Positions 1 through 9,188 of a stretch of 64,000 nucleotides of DNA are shown here, piece after piece; the stretch's first letter is position 1; every line of letters begins with the position of its first letter. This DNA is from Cellulomonas sp. 73-145. Lineage in GTDB: Bacteria; Actinomycetota; Actinomycetes; Actinomycetales; Cellulomonadaceae. The DNA lies in assembly GCA_001898185.1 (NCBI GenBank), contig MKTI01000006.1:496001-560000 (forward strand). Direction: 5' to 3'. Position numbers and translations under genes: made by a program. The notes under the pieces are model-generated. The model did not search any database and was not told the origin of the DNA. It worked only from the letters and a program-made list of their open reading frames with translations.

Positions 1-321
1 ATCGCGGGACGCCCCGCGGCGCTGGACGACTCGATCGCGGAGGCGCCGCTGTTCTACGGCACGTTCGCGTTCGTCACCGTCACCGGTGTGGTGCTGGTGC
101 TGCTGCCGGGCGTGTCCCTGGTGCCGGTGCTGGTGGGCACGCAGGTGATCAACGCGGTGCTGCTGCTCCCGCTGCTGGGCTACATGTCCGGCATCGCGCG
201 GGACAAGCGGCTGATGGGGGAGTACGCGGCGCGACCGTGGGTCACCACCGTCTACTGGCTGACGATCGCCCTGATCACGGTGTGCATCGTCGCGCTCGGG
301 GTGCTGTCGCTGCCGCACTGA
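1..321 (+). CDS. Nramp-family metal ion transporter, C-terminal part
   Basis: The frame is open from base 1, so the 5' end lies outside the window; about 106 codons remain. The visible part is the last transmembrane segments of a proton-coupled divalent metal transporter (Mn2+/Fe2+ class). The loop RDKRLMGEYAARPWVTTV followed by a final hydrophobic helix matches the end of the complete Nramp protein at 27474-28835 (RDERLMGAERTGPWLNTV), which is the main basis for the call. The two copies are clearly different paralogues. Nothing can be said about its metal-binding motifs, promoter or length. Confidence 0.8.
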   Translation: MAGRPAALDDSIAEAPLFYGTFAFVTVTGVVLVLLPGVSLVPVLVGTQVINAVLLLPLLGYMSGIARDKRLMGEYAARPWVTTVYWLTIALITVCIVALGVLSLPH

Positions 322-367
322 GCGGGTCTTCGCAGGACGCGTGGGCGGGCACCGGCACACTGGGCCG

Positions 368-964
368 GTGCCCGCCCTGCTGCGTCGTTACCACCCGTCC
401 GACCTGCCCGGCATGTACCGCCTGTGCCTGCTCACCGGCGAGGCCGGTGGCGACGCGACCGCGCTGTACCGCAACCCGGACCTGCTGGCGCACCTGTACT
501 GCGGGCCGTACCCGGTGGCGGACCCGGGCCTGACCTTCGTGGTGGCCGACGAGCAGGGTGTCGGCGGGTACGTCGTGGCGACGGCGGACACGGTGGCGTT
601 CGACGAGTGGCTCGACGCGAGCTGGTGGCCCTCCCTGCGCGCGCAGTACCCGCTGCTGCCCGACCCCCGCGACGGCACCGCCGACCACGTGCTGGTCGAG
701 CGGATCCACCACTGGCAGCACGTCACGCCGCCGGCCGGCTTCCCGGCGCACCTGCACATCGACCTGCTGCCGCGGCTGCAGGGGCAGGGCTGGGGGCGAC
801 GGCTGATCGGCGCGCTGTCCGACGAGCTGCGCTCGCGCGGCGTGCCGGGCGTGCACCTCGGCGTCGACGCCCGCAACACCGGCGCGATCGCGTTCTACCA
901 GCGGCTCGGTTTCCAGCCGGAGGAGTCCTACGAGTGGGGGCACCGGCTGGTGCTGCCACTCTGA
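368..964 (+). CDS. GNAT family N-acetyltransferase
   Basis: A 198-residue predicted cytosolic acetyl-CoA-dependent acetyltransferase. The C-terminal half holds the acetyl-CoA pyrophosphate loop (LLPRLQGQGWGRRLIGAL, the Q/RxxGxG/A motif) and the typical final strand DARNTGAIAFYQRLGFQ. The arrangement, with a charged first third and HIDLLPRLQGQGWG, resembles the GNAT domain of the O-GlcNAcase-associated type, but the substrate is unknown. I chose GTG at 368 because the family sequence begins there (PALLRRYHPSDL) and a CACACT element lies 6 nt upstream, fitting a leaderless start; GTG at 341 is an in-frame alternative. It ends at a bidirectional hairpin shared with cbp. Confidence 0.8.
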   Translation: MPALLRRYHPSDLPGMYRLCLLTGEAGGDATALYRNPDLLAHLYCGPYPVADPGLTFVVADEQGVGGYVVATADTVAFDEWLDASWWPSLRAQYPLLPDPRDGTADHVLVERIHHWQHVTPPAGFPAHLHIDLLPRLQGQGWGRRLIGALSDELRSRGVPGVHLGVDARNTGAIAFYQRLGFQPEESYEWGHRLVLPL

Positions 965-1018
965 GAGCGGGGCCGTGCGGGTGGTGCGGCGGCGCGCGAC
1001 CGCGCGACCGTGCACCGA

Positions 1019-1056
1019 CCGGGCCGCGTCCGAGGGGGCATGATGACGCGGCCCGG
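1019..1056. terminator. Convergent hairpin terminator between GNAT gene and cbp
   Basis: The arms CCGGGCCGCGTC and GACGCGGCCCGG form a perfect 12-bp stem with a 14-nt loop between two converging genes. There is no clear U-tract, as is usual in very GC-rich actinobacteria. Confidence 0.6.
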
Positions 1057-1070
1057 CCGGGGACGGTCCG

Positions 1071-3539
1071 TCAGAGAGTGACCTCGACCTGGACCGTCGC
1101 GCCTGCGGGGGCGTAGGGGACGAGGTTGCCCTCGACCGGACGGCCGTCCACCACCAGCCGGCCGCGCGCCCCGCGGGCGCCCGAGTTGGTCACGTGCACG
1201 ACGTACGTCGCGCCGCGCGCCACCCGGGTCACGGTGAACTCCGGGACGTCCGGCCCGATCTGCGGGTCGACGACGAGCCCGTCGTAGTCCGGCCGCACGC
1301 CCAGCAGGTGCTGGGAGACGGCGACGAAGTTCCACGCCGCCGTGCCGGTCAGCCAGCTGTTCTTCGCCTCACCGGCGCGGACGGCCTCCTTGCCGGCGAT
1401 CATCTGCGCGTATACGTACGGCTCGAGGCGGTGCACCTCGCTGATGTCCTCGCGGTAGGCCGGCGCGATGCGGCGGTAGTGGTCGAACGCCTTGTCACCG
1501 CGGCCCAGGACCGTCTCGGCGATCACCACCCACGGGTTGTTGTGGCAGAAGATGCCGCCGTTCTCCTTGTACCCGGGCGGGTACGTCGACACCTCACCGA
1601 GCTCGATCTGGTAGGTGGTGTACGCCGGGTGCTGCAGCACCATGCCGTGCGGCGTCCCCAGCAGCTCCTCGACCGAGTCCAGCGCCTGGACGGCCGGCGC
1701 CGTCTCGTCGTCCGGCCCGTCGCCCACGCCGATCCCGGCCATCACCGCGAACCCCTGCGGCTCGATCCAGATCTTGCCCTCGGGCTTGGCGTCGGTGCCG
1801 ACGGGGTTGCCGAAGTAGTCGTACGCCCGCAGGAACCACTTACCGTCCCAGCCGTCGCTCAGCACGGCCCGGCGCATCTCCTCGACCAGCCCGCGAGCCC
1901 GGTCGGCCACGTCGGTCAGCCCGCGCCGCTCGGCCAGCTCCGCGTACTCGCGCCCGTACAGCACGAACTGCGCGGCGATGAACACCGACTCGGCGGCGCC
2001 CCCGGCCTTGTTCTCCGTCGTCTGGAACGGCTCGCCCGGCTCGGTGGAGAAGCAGTTGAGGTTGAGGCAGTCGTTCCAGTCGGCGCGGCCGATCAGCGGC
2101 AGCCCGTGCGGCCCGCGGTGGGTGACGGTGAACTCGAACGACCTGGTCAGGTGCTCGAACAGCGGCACCTCGGTGCCCGGCTCGTTGTCGAACGGAACGG
2201 GCTCGTCGAGGATCGAGACGTCGCCCGTCTCCTTGACGTAGGCCGCGACACCGGCGATCAGCCACAGCGGGTCGTCGTTGAAGCCGGAGCCGATGTCGTT
2301 GTTCCCGCGCTTCGTCAGCGGCTGGTACTGGTGGTACGCCGACCCGTCGGGGAACTGGGTGGCCGCGATGTCGAGGATGCGCTCGCGGGCCCGCGCCGGG
2401 ATCAGGTGCACGAAGCCCAGCAGGTCCTGGTTGGAGTCGCGGAAGCCCATCCCACGCCCGATGCCGGTCTCGAAGTACGAGGCCGAGCGGGACATGTTGA
2501 ACGTGACCATGCACTGGTACTGGTTCCAGATGTTGACCATCCGGTCGAGCTTCTCGTCACCGCTGCGCACCGAGTAGCTGGACAGCAGGCCGGTCCAGTA
2601 GGCGCGCAGCCCGTCGAACGCGAGGTCCGTCTGCTCGGTGGTGGCGAACCGGGAGAGCAGCGCGTGCGCCCGCTGCTTGTTGATCACCTGGTGGGCGTCG
2701 TCCTCCCACTTCTGCTCGTCGGGGTTCTCGACGTAGCCGAGCACGTAGGTCAGCACTCGCGACTCGCCCGGCTCCAGGGACACGTGCACCGAGTGCGACC
2801 CGATGGGGTACCAGCCGGACGCCACCGAGTTGGCCGACTCGCCGGCCAGCGGGACCGCAGCCTCGCCGAGCCCGTTGTAGGCGCCGACGAACGTGTCGCG
2901 GTCCGTGTCGAACCCGTCGGCGTGGGTGTTGACGGCGAACACGGCGTAGTGGTCCCGGCGCTCGCGGTACTCGGTGCGGTGGTAGATCGCCGAGCCGTGC
3001 GGCCCGTCCTGCTCCACCTCGACCTCGCCGATGGACAGGTTGCGCTGGTAGTTCGTCTGGTCGTCCTGGGCGTTCCACAGGCAGAACTCGACGAAGCTGA
3101 ACAGCGTCACGTCCTTGTGCTGGTCCGAGGTGTTGGTCACCTCGACGCGCTGCACCTCGGCGTCCTCGCCGACCGGCACGAACACCAGCGTCTCCACCTT
3201 GACGCCGCGCCGCTCACCCGTGATGCGGGTGTAGCCCATGCCGTGCCGCGTCTCGAAGTGGTCGAGCTCGGCCTTGACCGGCATCCACGACGGCGTCCAC
3301 ACGTCGCCGCCGTCGTTGACGTACAGGTACCGGCCGCCCGCGTCGGCGGGGACGTTGTTGTAGCGGTACCGGGTGAGGCGCCGCATCTTGGCGTCCCGGT
3401 AGAAGGAGTAGCCGCCGGCCTGGTGCGAGATCAGCGAGAAGAAGCGCTCGGAGCCGAGGTAGTTGATCCACGGGTACGGCGTGCGCGGGGTGGTGATGAC
3501 GTACTCGCGTGCGTCGTCGTCGAAGTGGCCGTAGCGCAT
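1071..3539 (-). CDS. cbp: Cellobiose phosphorylase (GH94)
   Basis: An 822-residue cytosolic enzyme that splits cellobiose with phosphate into alpha-D-glucose 1-phosphate and glucose. Length, N-terminus ([18 protein letters not shown]) and body agree almost throughout with the Cellulomonas gilvus/uda enzyme as I recall it. The catalytic acid in RADWNDCLN falls at residue 490, the same number as the general acid Asp490 of the C. gilvus enzyme. An N-terminal beta-sandwich is followed by the (alpha/alpha)6 barrel; the [10 protein letters not shown] and [12 protein letters not shown] segments of the active site are present. Upstream codons as far as 4181 stay open but are antisense to dcd and are not part of the gene. 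A CebR-like operator lies about 110 bp upstream, so cellobiose induction is likely. Confidence 0.97.
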   Translation of the reverse strand: MRYGHFDDDAREYVITTPRTPYPWINYLGSERFFSLISHQAGGYSFYRDAKMRRLTRYRYNNVPADAGGRYLYVNDGGDVWTPSWMPVKAELDHFETRHGMGYTRITGERRGVKVETLVFVPVGEDAEVQRVEVTNTSDQHKDVTLFSFVEFCLWNAQDDQTNYQRNLSIGEVEVEQDGPHGSAIYHRTEYRERRDHYAVFAVNTHADGFDTDRDTFVGAYNGLGEAAVPLAGESANSVASGWYPIGSHSVHVSLEPGESRVLTYVLGYVENPDEQKWEDDAHQVINKQRAHALLSRFATTEQTDLAFDGLRAYWTGLLSSYSVRSGDEKLDRMVNIWNQYQCMVTFNMSRSASYFETGIGRGMGFRDSNQDLLGFVHLIPARARERILDIAATQFPDGSAYHQYQPLTKRGNNDIGSGFNDDPLWLIAGVAAYVKETGDVSILDEPVPFDNEPGTEVPLFEHLTRSFEFTVTHRGPHGLPLIGRADWNDCLNLNCFSTEPGEPFQTTENKAGGAAESVFIAAQFVLYGREYAELAERRGLTDVADRARGLVEEMRRAVLSDGWDGKWFLRAYDYFGNPVGTDAKPEGKIWIEPQGFAVMAGIGVGDGPDDETAPAVQALDSVEELLGTPHGMVLQHPAYTTYQIELGEVSTYPPGYKENGGIFCHNNPWVVIAETVLGRGDKAFDHYRRIAPAYREDISEVHRLEPYVYAQMIAGKEAVRAGEAKNSWLTGTAAWNFVAVSQHLLGVRPDYDGLVVDPQIGPDVPEFTVTRVARGATYVVHVTNSGARGARGRLVVDGRPVEGNLVPYAPAGATVQVEVTL

Positions 3540-3648
3540 GCCGGTGCCTCTCGTGGTGCCGGCGCGTGCGCCGCGGGTCCGCTGCTGTGCGGTCGCCGCG
3601 GCCACCTGGCGCCGGGGAACGTGGTCGCAAGTGTGGGCTGAGTGCGTG

Positions 3649-3670
3649 CGAGAGCGCTCCCACGCTCTCG
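3649..3670 (-). promoter_or_regulatory. CebR/CelR-type operator upstream of cbp
   Basis: The 14 bases at 3649-3662, CGAGAGCGCTCCCA, match 12 of 14 positions of the LacI-family cellobiose repressor box TGGGAGCGCTCCCA. They are also the left half of a longer perfect inverted repeat (CGAGAGCG, 6 nt, CGCTCTCG) ending at 3670. The site lies about 110 bp before the cbp start and about 140 bp before dcd. The divergent region 3540-3806 holds nothing else I recognise. Confidence 0.7.
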
Positions 3671-3806
3671 CGGCAGACGATAGTGCCTCCGGTGCCGGGG
3701 TGGCGAACCCCCTGGCGGGGTGCCCGGATCGGCGTGCGCTCGGCGTCCGAGCGCCGGTGGCCGGAAGGCTCAGGAGCCGCCGGGGTCCGACGACTACCGT
3801 GTCCCC

Positions 3807-4382
3807 GTGCTGCTCTCCGACCGTGACATCCGGACCGAGCTCGCCTCCGGCCGCGTGGTGCTCGACCCGTTCGACCCTGCGATGGTGCAGCCGTCGAGCG
3901 TCGACGTGCGGCTCGACAAGTGGTTCCGGCTGTTCGACAACCACAAGTACGCCGTGATCGACCCTGCCGAGGAGCAGCCGGAGCTGACGCGGCTGGTCGA
4001 GGTGGCGCCGAACGAGCCGTTCGTGCTGCACCCCGGCGAGTTCGTGCTCGGCTCGACGTTCGAGCAGGTCAGCCTGCCCGACGACGTGGCGGCGCGGCTC
4101 GAGGGCAAGTCGTCGCTGGGCCGGCTCGGGCTGCTGACGCACTCCACCGCCGGGTTCGTCGACCCCGGGTTCAGCGGTCACGTCACGCTCGAGCTGTCCA
4201 ACGTGGCGACGCTGCCGATCAAGCTGTGGCCCGGCATGAAGGTGGGACAGCTGTGCTTCTTCCGGCTGTCCTCGGCGGCGGAGCGCCCGTACGGCTCGAC
4301 GGCGGCCGGCTCCCGGTACCAGGGTCAGCGCGGGCCGACGGCCTCACGGTCGTGGCTGAACTTCCACCGCACGCCGGTGTGA
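3807..4382 (+). CDS. dcd: dCTP deaminase, probably bifunctional (dUMP-forming)
   Basis: A 191-residue enzyme of pyrimidine deoxynucleotide supply. The core [18 protein letters not shown] followed by [16 protein letters not shown] is the active-site region of the trimeric DCD/dUTPase fold. The actinobacterial enzyme (M. tuberculosis) both deaminates dCTP and hydrolyses the resulting dUTP; close similarity to that protein suggests the same here. The GTG start at 3807 opens the conserved LLSDRDIR N-terminus, and TACCGT lies 6 nt upstream, so the mRNA is probably leaderless. A longer in-frame start at 3720 adds non-conserved sequence. The next gene starts 17 nt downstream. Confidence 0.95.
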   Translation: MLLSDRDIRTELASGRVVLDPFDPAMVQPSSVDVRLDKWFRLFDNHKYAVIDPAEEQPELTRLVEVAPNEPFVLHPGEFVLGSTFEQVSLPDDVAARLEGKSSLGRLGLLTHSTAGFVDPGFSGHVTLELSNVATLPIKLWPGMKVGQLCFFRLSSAAERPYGSTAAGSRYQGQRGPTASRSWLNFHRTPV

Positions 4383-4398
4383 CGGAGCGGGTGACCGC

Positions 4399-5508
4399 AT
4401 GAGCGACGAGCAGCTGCCCCCGCTCGACACCCAGGACCCGCAGGTGCGGGCCCGCCACCTGCTCGCGCTGCCGGCCGGGGTGGGCACCGACGAGGTCGAG
4501 GTGCTGGCCCAGAGCCGCTTCACCGCCGCGCGCTGGGAGGAGCCGACCGACAGCGGCGCCGTCCGCGCCGGGCTGCGGCCCGCCGTCACCGCCGCGTTCG
4601 GCATCCGGGTCGTGGCCGCCGGCGCCCAGCCGGCCCACGCCCTTCGGCTGGGCCGCATGTCTCGGTTGGTCGGCCCGTACTCGGTCACTCCCGAGGACGC
4701 GATGGCGCTCCGGCTGCCAGCCACCACCCGCACGGTGTGGTCCCTGGACTGCCCGGCGGAGCGCGGCGAGCCGCCGTGGCCGGGTGGCGATCGCGACGGC
4801 CTGAAGCGGGCGTTCCCCAAGGGGGTGCCGGTGCGGGACGAGGAGCGGGCGCTTATCTGGCTGGTCGCCACCGCCCGGCGGCTGCAGGGTGCGGTGCGGA
4901 TCGCCGGCTCCGGCGTGGTGCTGACACCGGACGTCGACCAGGCGATCGACCTGACCGTGCTGACCGACCGGTGGCTCGAGCCGGACGAGGCGGTGGCGGT
5001 GGTGCGCCGGGTGCTGCCGCGCGCCCACCGGTCCGGTGAGCGGGTGCACCAGCCCTGGTCGGGGCCGCCGGACCCGGACGATGCGGCGGTACGTGCGGCG
5101 CTGGGACCGTTCGGGGTGCAGGACGCCGCCGAGCGGGCGCGGCTGTCCGCCGAGGCGGACGCGTACGACCGGTGGATGATGGCGCACCCACCGGCCGCCG
5201 AGGCGTTCGGCGTCGAGGCGGACCTCGGTGTGGACGGCATCCTGGTGGTCGAGGTCAGCGAGCGGCAGAAGGTGCCGCCGCTGCTGCGCGGTCTGCCGTG
5301 GGCAGCCAACGGCGTGGTGGCCTACCGCGTGCACTGGGAACCGGCCGACGTCACCGAGCTCGAGGCCGAGCGGCCCTCGCTGGAGCACCGGGTGGCCCGG
5401 GGGCGGACGTCGCCCCGCATCCAGGCGATCGCCAAGGCGCTGCACGAGGCGGTGGGCGGCGAGGTGGCCGACGAGGCCGACTTCCTGGTGGACCCCGCCG
5501 ACCTCTGA
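4399..5508 (+). CDS. Hypothetical actinobacterial protein
   Basis: A 369-residue soluble protein with no signal peptide or membrane segment that I can see, and no family motif that I recognise. It is rich in Ala, Val, Arg and Glu, with a conserved-looking centre (LIWLVATARRLQGAVRIAGSG) and an acidic C-terminus. The ATG follows a CGGAGCGG ribosome site and lies 17 nt after dcd, so the two genes are probably co-transcribed. Codon usage resembles the neighbours. I cannot assign a function. Confidence 0.7.
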   Translation: MSDEQLPPLDTQDPQVRARHLLALPAGVGTDEVEVLAQSRFTAARWEEPTDSGAVRAGLRPAVTAAFGIRVVAAGAQPAHALRLGRMSRLVGPYSVTPEDAMALRLPATTRTVWSLDCPAERGEPPWPGGDRDGLKRAFPKGVPVRDEERALIWLVATARRLQGAVRIAGSGVVLTPDVDQAIDLTVLTDRWLEPDEAVAVVRRVLPRAHRSGERVHQPWSGPPDPDDAAVRAALGPFGVQDAAERARLSAEADAYDRWMMAHPPAAEAFGVEADLGVDGILVVEVSERQKVPPLLRGLPWAANGVVAYRVHWEPADVTELEAERPSLEHRVARGRTSPRIQAIAKALHEAVGGEVADEADFLVDPADL

Positions 5509-5577
5509 GGGCGCGTGGGTCGGCGCCGCGGGCGGCCAGGGGATGCCAGGCGGGGCGGCAGCGACTAGACACGGGGC

Positions 5578-6054
5578 ATGGGAACCCTGGTGCGGTCGAC
5601 GGTGCTCGGTCTGGCGGTCGGGGGAAGGACCTCGACGGCGTTCGCGGTGCCGGTGATGGTGGGCACGCGCGGCCGGACCGGCCTGGGGGCCGCGCTGCTG
5701 CGGCTGCTGGCCCGCGCCGCGGTGGTCGGTGAGCTGGTGGGGGACAAGCTGCCCAGCACGCCGTCCCGCACGGACGAACCCGTGCTGTACGGCCGCACGG
5801 CGGCCGGGGCGCTCGGCGCGCTGGCCCTGTCGGTGCTGGAGCGGCGGCGGGTCGGCTCGCACCTCGTGGCGCTGCTCGCCGGGGGCGCGGGGGCGTTCGT
5901 CGGGTCGATCGCCGGGCGGGAGTGGCGGCGGTGGGCCGACGAGGAGGGTCCCGACGGCCTGCGCCCCGACTGGAAGGCCGCCGTGATGGAGGACGCGCTG
6001 GTGCTGGGCAGCGCCGCCTGCCTGGTCGGCTCGTCGCGCGACCCGCGGTTCTGA
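5578..6054 (+). CDS. DUF4126-like integral membrane protein
   Basis: A 158-residue predicted inner-membrane protein. The segment VVGELVGDKLPSTPSRT, followed by small-residue helices and a GR-rich turn, resembles the DUF4126 family; three or four hydrophobic segments are visible. The function of the family is unknown to me. TAGACA lies 6 nt before the ATG, again suggesting a leaderless message. The family call is tentative. Confidence 0.65.
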   Translation: MGTLVRSTVLGLAVGGRTSTAFAVPVMVGTRGRTGLGAALLRLLARAAVVGELVGDKLPSTPSRTDEPVLYGRTAAGALGALALSVLERRRVGSHLVALLAGGAGAFVGSIAGREWRRWADEEGPDGLRPDWKAAVMEDALVLGSAACLVGSSRDPRF

Positions 6055-6117
6055 CCGCCGGCCGGCGCGGTGACGGGCTGCCGGGGCTGGTGGTCCGGCC
6101 ACGGCCGTGCGTGTCGG

Positions 6118-6498
6118 TCAGCCGCGCGGGGCCCGCGGCCCGCGGGGCTTGGACGCCTTCGGCTCCTTGGCCGGCAGGGCGGCGACCTCGTGGTACGCGC
6201 GGCGTACCCAGGCCTCTGCGCGGTCGTCGTCCCAGGCCGCCGGGAGCGAGAGGTACCCGCCCATCGGGCGTTCGGCCGGGCCGAACGGGCCCGTGCCCTC
6301 GGTCGCCGCGAGCTCCGCCTGGCTCGCCGGGTCCTGCAGGCGCAGCCCGACGTCGCTGCCGAGCAGACCCGCGAACATGTTGCCGTGGACGAAGGCGCCG
6401 AGGTTGCCGAACATCGGCTTCACCTCCACCTCCGGCAGGTGCTCGACCAGCGCGCGGAAGCGCTCCTTGTCAGCATCGGTGGGGCGGGGGATCTGCAT
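6118..6498 (-). CDS. TfoX N-terminal domain protein
   Basis: A 126-residue small cytosolic protein. The stretch VEVKPMFGNLGAFVHGNMFAG and the LPAAWDDDRAEAWVRRAYH end are typical of TfoX_N proteins, named after the competence regulator Sxy/TfoX. In actinobacteria these stand-alone domains are common and not shown to act in competence. The C-terminal tail (KASKPRGPRAPRG) is basic and probably disordered. The ATG is preceded by GGAAGGGG at good spacing. Confidence 0.85.
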   Translation of the reverse strand: MQIPRPTDADKERFRALVEHLPEVEVKPMFGNLGAFVHGNMFAGLLGSDVGLRLQDPASQAELAATEGTGPFGPAERPMGGYLSLPAAWDDDRAEAWVRRAYHEVAALPAKEPKASKPRGPRAPRG

Positions 6499-6576
6499 CG
6501 GGACCCCTTCCGGGCGGCTTCGGGCGGGTCGGCGCAAGCGTAGGGCGGTGCCCGCCGCGCGCCTAGGCTCGGCCGG

Positions 6577-7161
6577 GTGACCAGGGACGACGGGACGGCG
6601 GACGACAACGCGACGGGCTGGCGGACCAGCGGGTCGCGCGTGGTCTACGAGAACCGGTGGATCCGGGTGCGCGAGGACGCCGTGCAGCATCCGGACGGGA
6701 AGCTCGGCGTGTACGGCGTGGTCGAGGTGCGGCAGCCGGCGGTGTTCGTGGTGGCCGTCACCGACGACGACGAGGTGGTGCTGATCACCCAGCACCGGTA
6801 CACCACCGGACCGGGGTCGGTGGAGGTGCCGGCGGGCGGCTCGGACGGTCAGGAGCCGCTCGTCGCCGCGCAGCGGGAGCTGGCGGAGGAGACCGGGCTG
6901 GCGGCGTCGCGATGGACCGCGGTGGGGGACGTCGAGTCGCTGAACGGGGTGGCCGACGCGCCCGGCCACGTGTTCGTCGCGCAGGGGCTGTCGCGGCTGC
7001 CGGGGTCGGCGGCGGAGCACCAGGCCGAGGAGGGGATCAGCGCCGTGCGGCTGGTGCCGTTCGGTCAGGTGCTGGCGATGGCGGCGGCGGGAGAGATCCG
7101 CGACGGGGAGTCCCTGGCGGCGCTGGCGCTCGCGGGGATCCACCTGGGGCGGTTCCGCTGA
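6577..7161 (+). CDS. NUDIX hydrolase, ADP-ribose pyrophosphatase-like
   Basis: A 194-residue cytosolic hydrolase of nucleoside diphosphate-linked compounds. The box reads GGSDGQEPLVAAQRELAEETG: the REL-EETG metal-binding core is intact, but only six residues, not seven, lie between the first Glu and RE. The preceding EVPAG and the QHRYTTGPG segment resemble ADP-sugar pyrophosphatases, so that subfamily is likely but not proven. The start is GTG with no Shine-Dalgarno; TAGGCT ends 7 nt upstream, so the transcript is probably leaderless. Confidence 0.88.
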   Translation: MTRDDGTADDNATGWRTSGSRVVYENRWIRVREDAVQHPDGKLGVYGVVEVRQPAVFVVAVTDDDEVVLITQHRYTTGPGSVEVPAGGSDGQEPLVAAQRELAEETGLAASRWTAVGDVESLNGVADAPGHVFVAQGLSRLPGSAAEHQAEEGISAVRLVPFGQVLAMAAAGEIRDGESLAALALAGIHLGRFR

Positions 7162-7171
7162 GGGTCGATCG

Positions 7172-9064
7172 TCAGGCGGCAGCCGCCGGGGCGAACTGCG
7201 TGCGGTAGAGGTCGGCGTACAGGCCGCCGGCGGCGATCAGCTCCTCGTGCGTGCCGGACTGCACCACGCGGCCCTCGTCGAGCACCACGATCAGGTCCGC
7301 CGCGCGGATGGTGGACAGCCGGTGGGCGATCACCAGGGACGTGCGCCCGACGAGCGCCGCGTCCAGCGCCGCCTGCACGGCGGCCTCCGACTCGGAGTCG
7401 AGGTGGGCGGTCGCCTCGTCGAGCACCACGACGTCCGGTGCCTTGAGCAGCAGGCGCGCGATGGCCAGCCGCTGCCGCTCGCCACCGGACAGCCGGTAGC
7501 CGCGGTCGCCGACCACGGTGTCGATGCCCTCCGGCAGGGAGTGCACCAGCTCCCACACCTGTGCCTGGCGCAGCGCGGCCTCGATGTCCCCGTCGGACGC
7601 GTCGGGCCGGACGAACCGCAGGTTGCCCGCGATCGTGTCGTGGAACAGGTGCGCCTCCTGGCTGACCACGCCGACCGTCGCACGCAGCGACGCGGCGGTG
7701 ACGTCCCGCAGGTCGAGGCCGGCGACGGACACCGAACCCTCCGTCGGGTCGTACATGCGGGTGACCAGCTGGGAGATCGTCGTCTTGCCGGCGCCCGACG
7801 GGCCGACCAGGGCGACCATCGACCCGGCCGGGACCGTGAACGAGACGTCGTGCAGGGTGTCGGCCACCGGGTCGTGCCGCAGCTGGGCGACCGACTCGAG
7901 CGACGCCAGCGACACCTCGTCGGCGGACGGGTAGCGGAACCGCACGTGGTCGAGGCGGACCTCGGCGCCGCCGGCCGCGACGGCTGCCCGCAGGTCCACC
8001 GCATCCGGCTTCTCGGCGACCGTCGGCTTGAGGTCCAGCACCTCGAGCACCCGCTCGAAGCTGACCAGGGCCGTCATCACGTCCACCTGCACGTTCGACA
8101 TGGCGGTCAGCGGCCCGTACAGCCGGGTGAGGTACGACGCCAGGGCCACCACCACGCCGACGGTCAGCTGCTGCCGCACGGCCAGCACGCCGCCGTAGCC
8201 GTAGATGATCGCCACGGCGACCGACGCCACGGTGGTGAGCCCGACCCGGAACCACGTCGCGTACAGCGCCTGCCGCACGCCGATGTCCCGCACCCGACCG
8301 GCCTGCGCCGCGTACGCCGCCGACTCGCGGTCGGGGTCGCCGAACACCTTCACCAGGTGCGCGCCGGCCACGTTGAACCGCTCGGTCATCGTCTGCGACG
8401 CCTCGGCGTTGAGCTCGTAGCTCTCGCGCATGATCGCCGAGATCTTGCGGCCGAACCACCGGGCCGGGAACACGAACGCGGGCAGCAGCACCAGGGACAG
8501 CAGCGTCAGCTGCCAGGACATCGACAGCATGGCTCCGAGCACGAACGCGACCGTGAGGGCGTTGGCCACGACGTTCTGCAGCGTGGAGGTGAACGCCTGC
8601 TGCGCGCCGAGCACGTCACCGTTGAGCCGCTGCACCAGCGCGCCGGTCTTGGCGCGCGAGAAGAACGCGAGCGGCATGCGCTGGACATGGTCGAACACCG
8701 CGGTGCGCAGGTCGAGGATCAGCCCCTCGCCGACGGTCGCGGACAGCCAGCGCTCGGCGACGGACAGGGCGGCCGAGGCGACGGCCAGCAGCGCGACGGC
8801 GGCCGCGATGCCGATCACCACGTTGGCGCGGCCCTTGGCGATGCCGTCGTCGATCAGGTGCTTGAGCAGCAGCGGGGTCGCGGCGCCGACGCCCGCGTCG
8901 ACGGCCAGGAGGATGACGAACAGGGTCAGCCGGGCCCGGTAGGGGGCGGCGAAGCTCAGGATGCGGCGCAAGGTGCCGGGGGCGAGGTGCTGCTCGGTGA
9001 CGGAGCGGTCGCGGCCGAAGGTGCGCAGCATGGGGCCGCCGTGCATGGGTGACGGGGTGGACAT
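7172..9064 (-). CDS. ABC exporter, fused membrane and ATPase domains
   Basis: A 630-residue half-transporter of the ABCB/MsbA type that should act as a homo- or heterodimer in the membrane. The N-terminal half has the six-helix exporter domain; the C-terminal half has Walker A GPSGAGKTT, the signature LSGGERQRLAIARLLL, Walker B VVLDEATAHLD and the H-loop IAHRLSTI. It exports an unknown substrate, plausibly lipids or drugs. It is divergent from the MarR regulator at 9189, with a 13-bp palindrome between them, so local repression of an efflux pump is the simplest reading. An in-frame ATG at residue 7 is an alternative start. Confidence 0.92.
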   Translation of the reverse strand: MSTPSPMHGGPMLRTFGRDRSVTEQHLAPGTLRRILSFAAPYRARLTLFVILLAVDAGVGAATPLLLKHLIDDGIAKGRANVVIGIAAAVALLAVASAALSVAERWLSATVGEGLILDLRTAVFDHVQRMPLAFFSRAKTGALVQRLNGDVLGAQQAFTSTLQNVVANALTVAFVLGAMLSMSWQLTLLSLVLLPAFVFPARWFGRKISAIMRESYELNAEASQTMTERFNVAGAHLVKVFGDPDRESAAYAAQAGRVRDIGVRQALYATWFRVGLTTVASVAVAIIYGYGGVLAVRQQLTVGVVVALASYLTRLYGPLTAMSNVQVDVMTALVSFERVLEVLDLKPTVAEKPDAVDLRAAVAAGGAEVRLDHVRFRYPSADEVSLASLESVAQLRHDPVADTLHDVSFTVPAGSMVALVGPSGAGKTTISQLVTRMYDPTEGSVSVAGLDLRDVTAASLRATVGVVSQEAHLFHDTIAGNLRFVRPDASDGDIEAALRQAQVWELVHSLPEGIDTVVGDRGYRLSGGERQRLAIARLLLKAPDVVVLDEATAHLDSESEAAVQAALDAALVGRTSLVIAHRLSTIRAADLIVVLDEGRVVQSGTHEELIAAGGLYADLYRTQFAPAAAA

Positions 9065-9144
9065 GGGCGCCTCCGGGGTCGGACTGGTGCTGCTGCGGTC
9101 GTCGTGGGCTGGCCGCGGATACGGCGTCGCTCGACGACCGATGC

Positions 9145-9157
9145 TGAGGTTACCTCA
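9145..9157. promoter_or_regulatory. Palindromic operator between ABC exporter and MarR gene
   Basis: TGAGGT-T-ACCTCA is a perfect 13-bp palindrome 32 bp before the marR-type start and 80 bp before the exporter start. Its place in the divergent region suggests it is the MarR binding site. A TAGCCT -10 element at 9176-9181 lies 7 nt before ATG 9189. Confidence 0.5.
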
Positions 9158-9188
9158 CAATGTGTGTGCTTCCGGTAGCCTCCTGCTC

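Noticed and set aside
1194..3641. Very long open frame on the + strand opposite cbp
   Set aside because: It is the antisense shadow of cbp in GC-rich DNA: low-complexity His/Val/Arg/Leu-rich product, no ribosome site, and cbp is beyond doubt.
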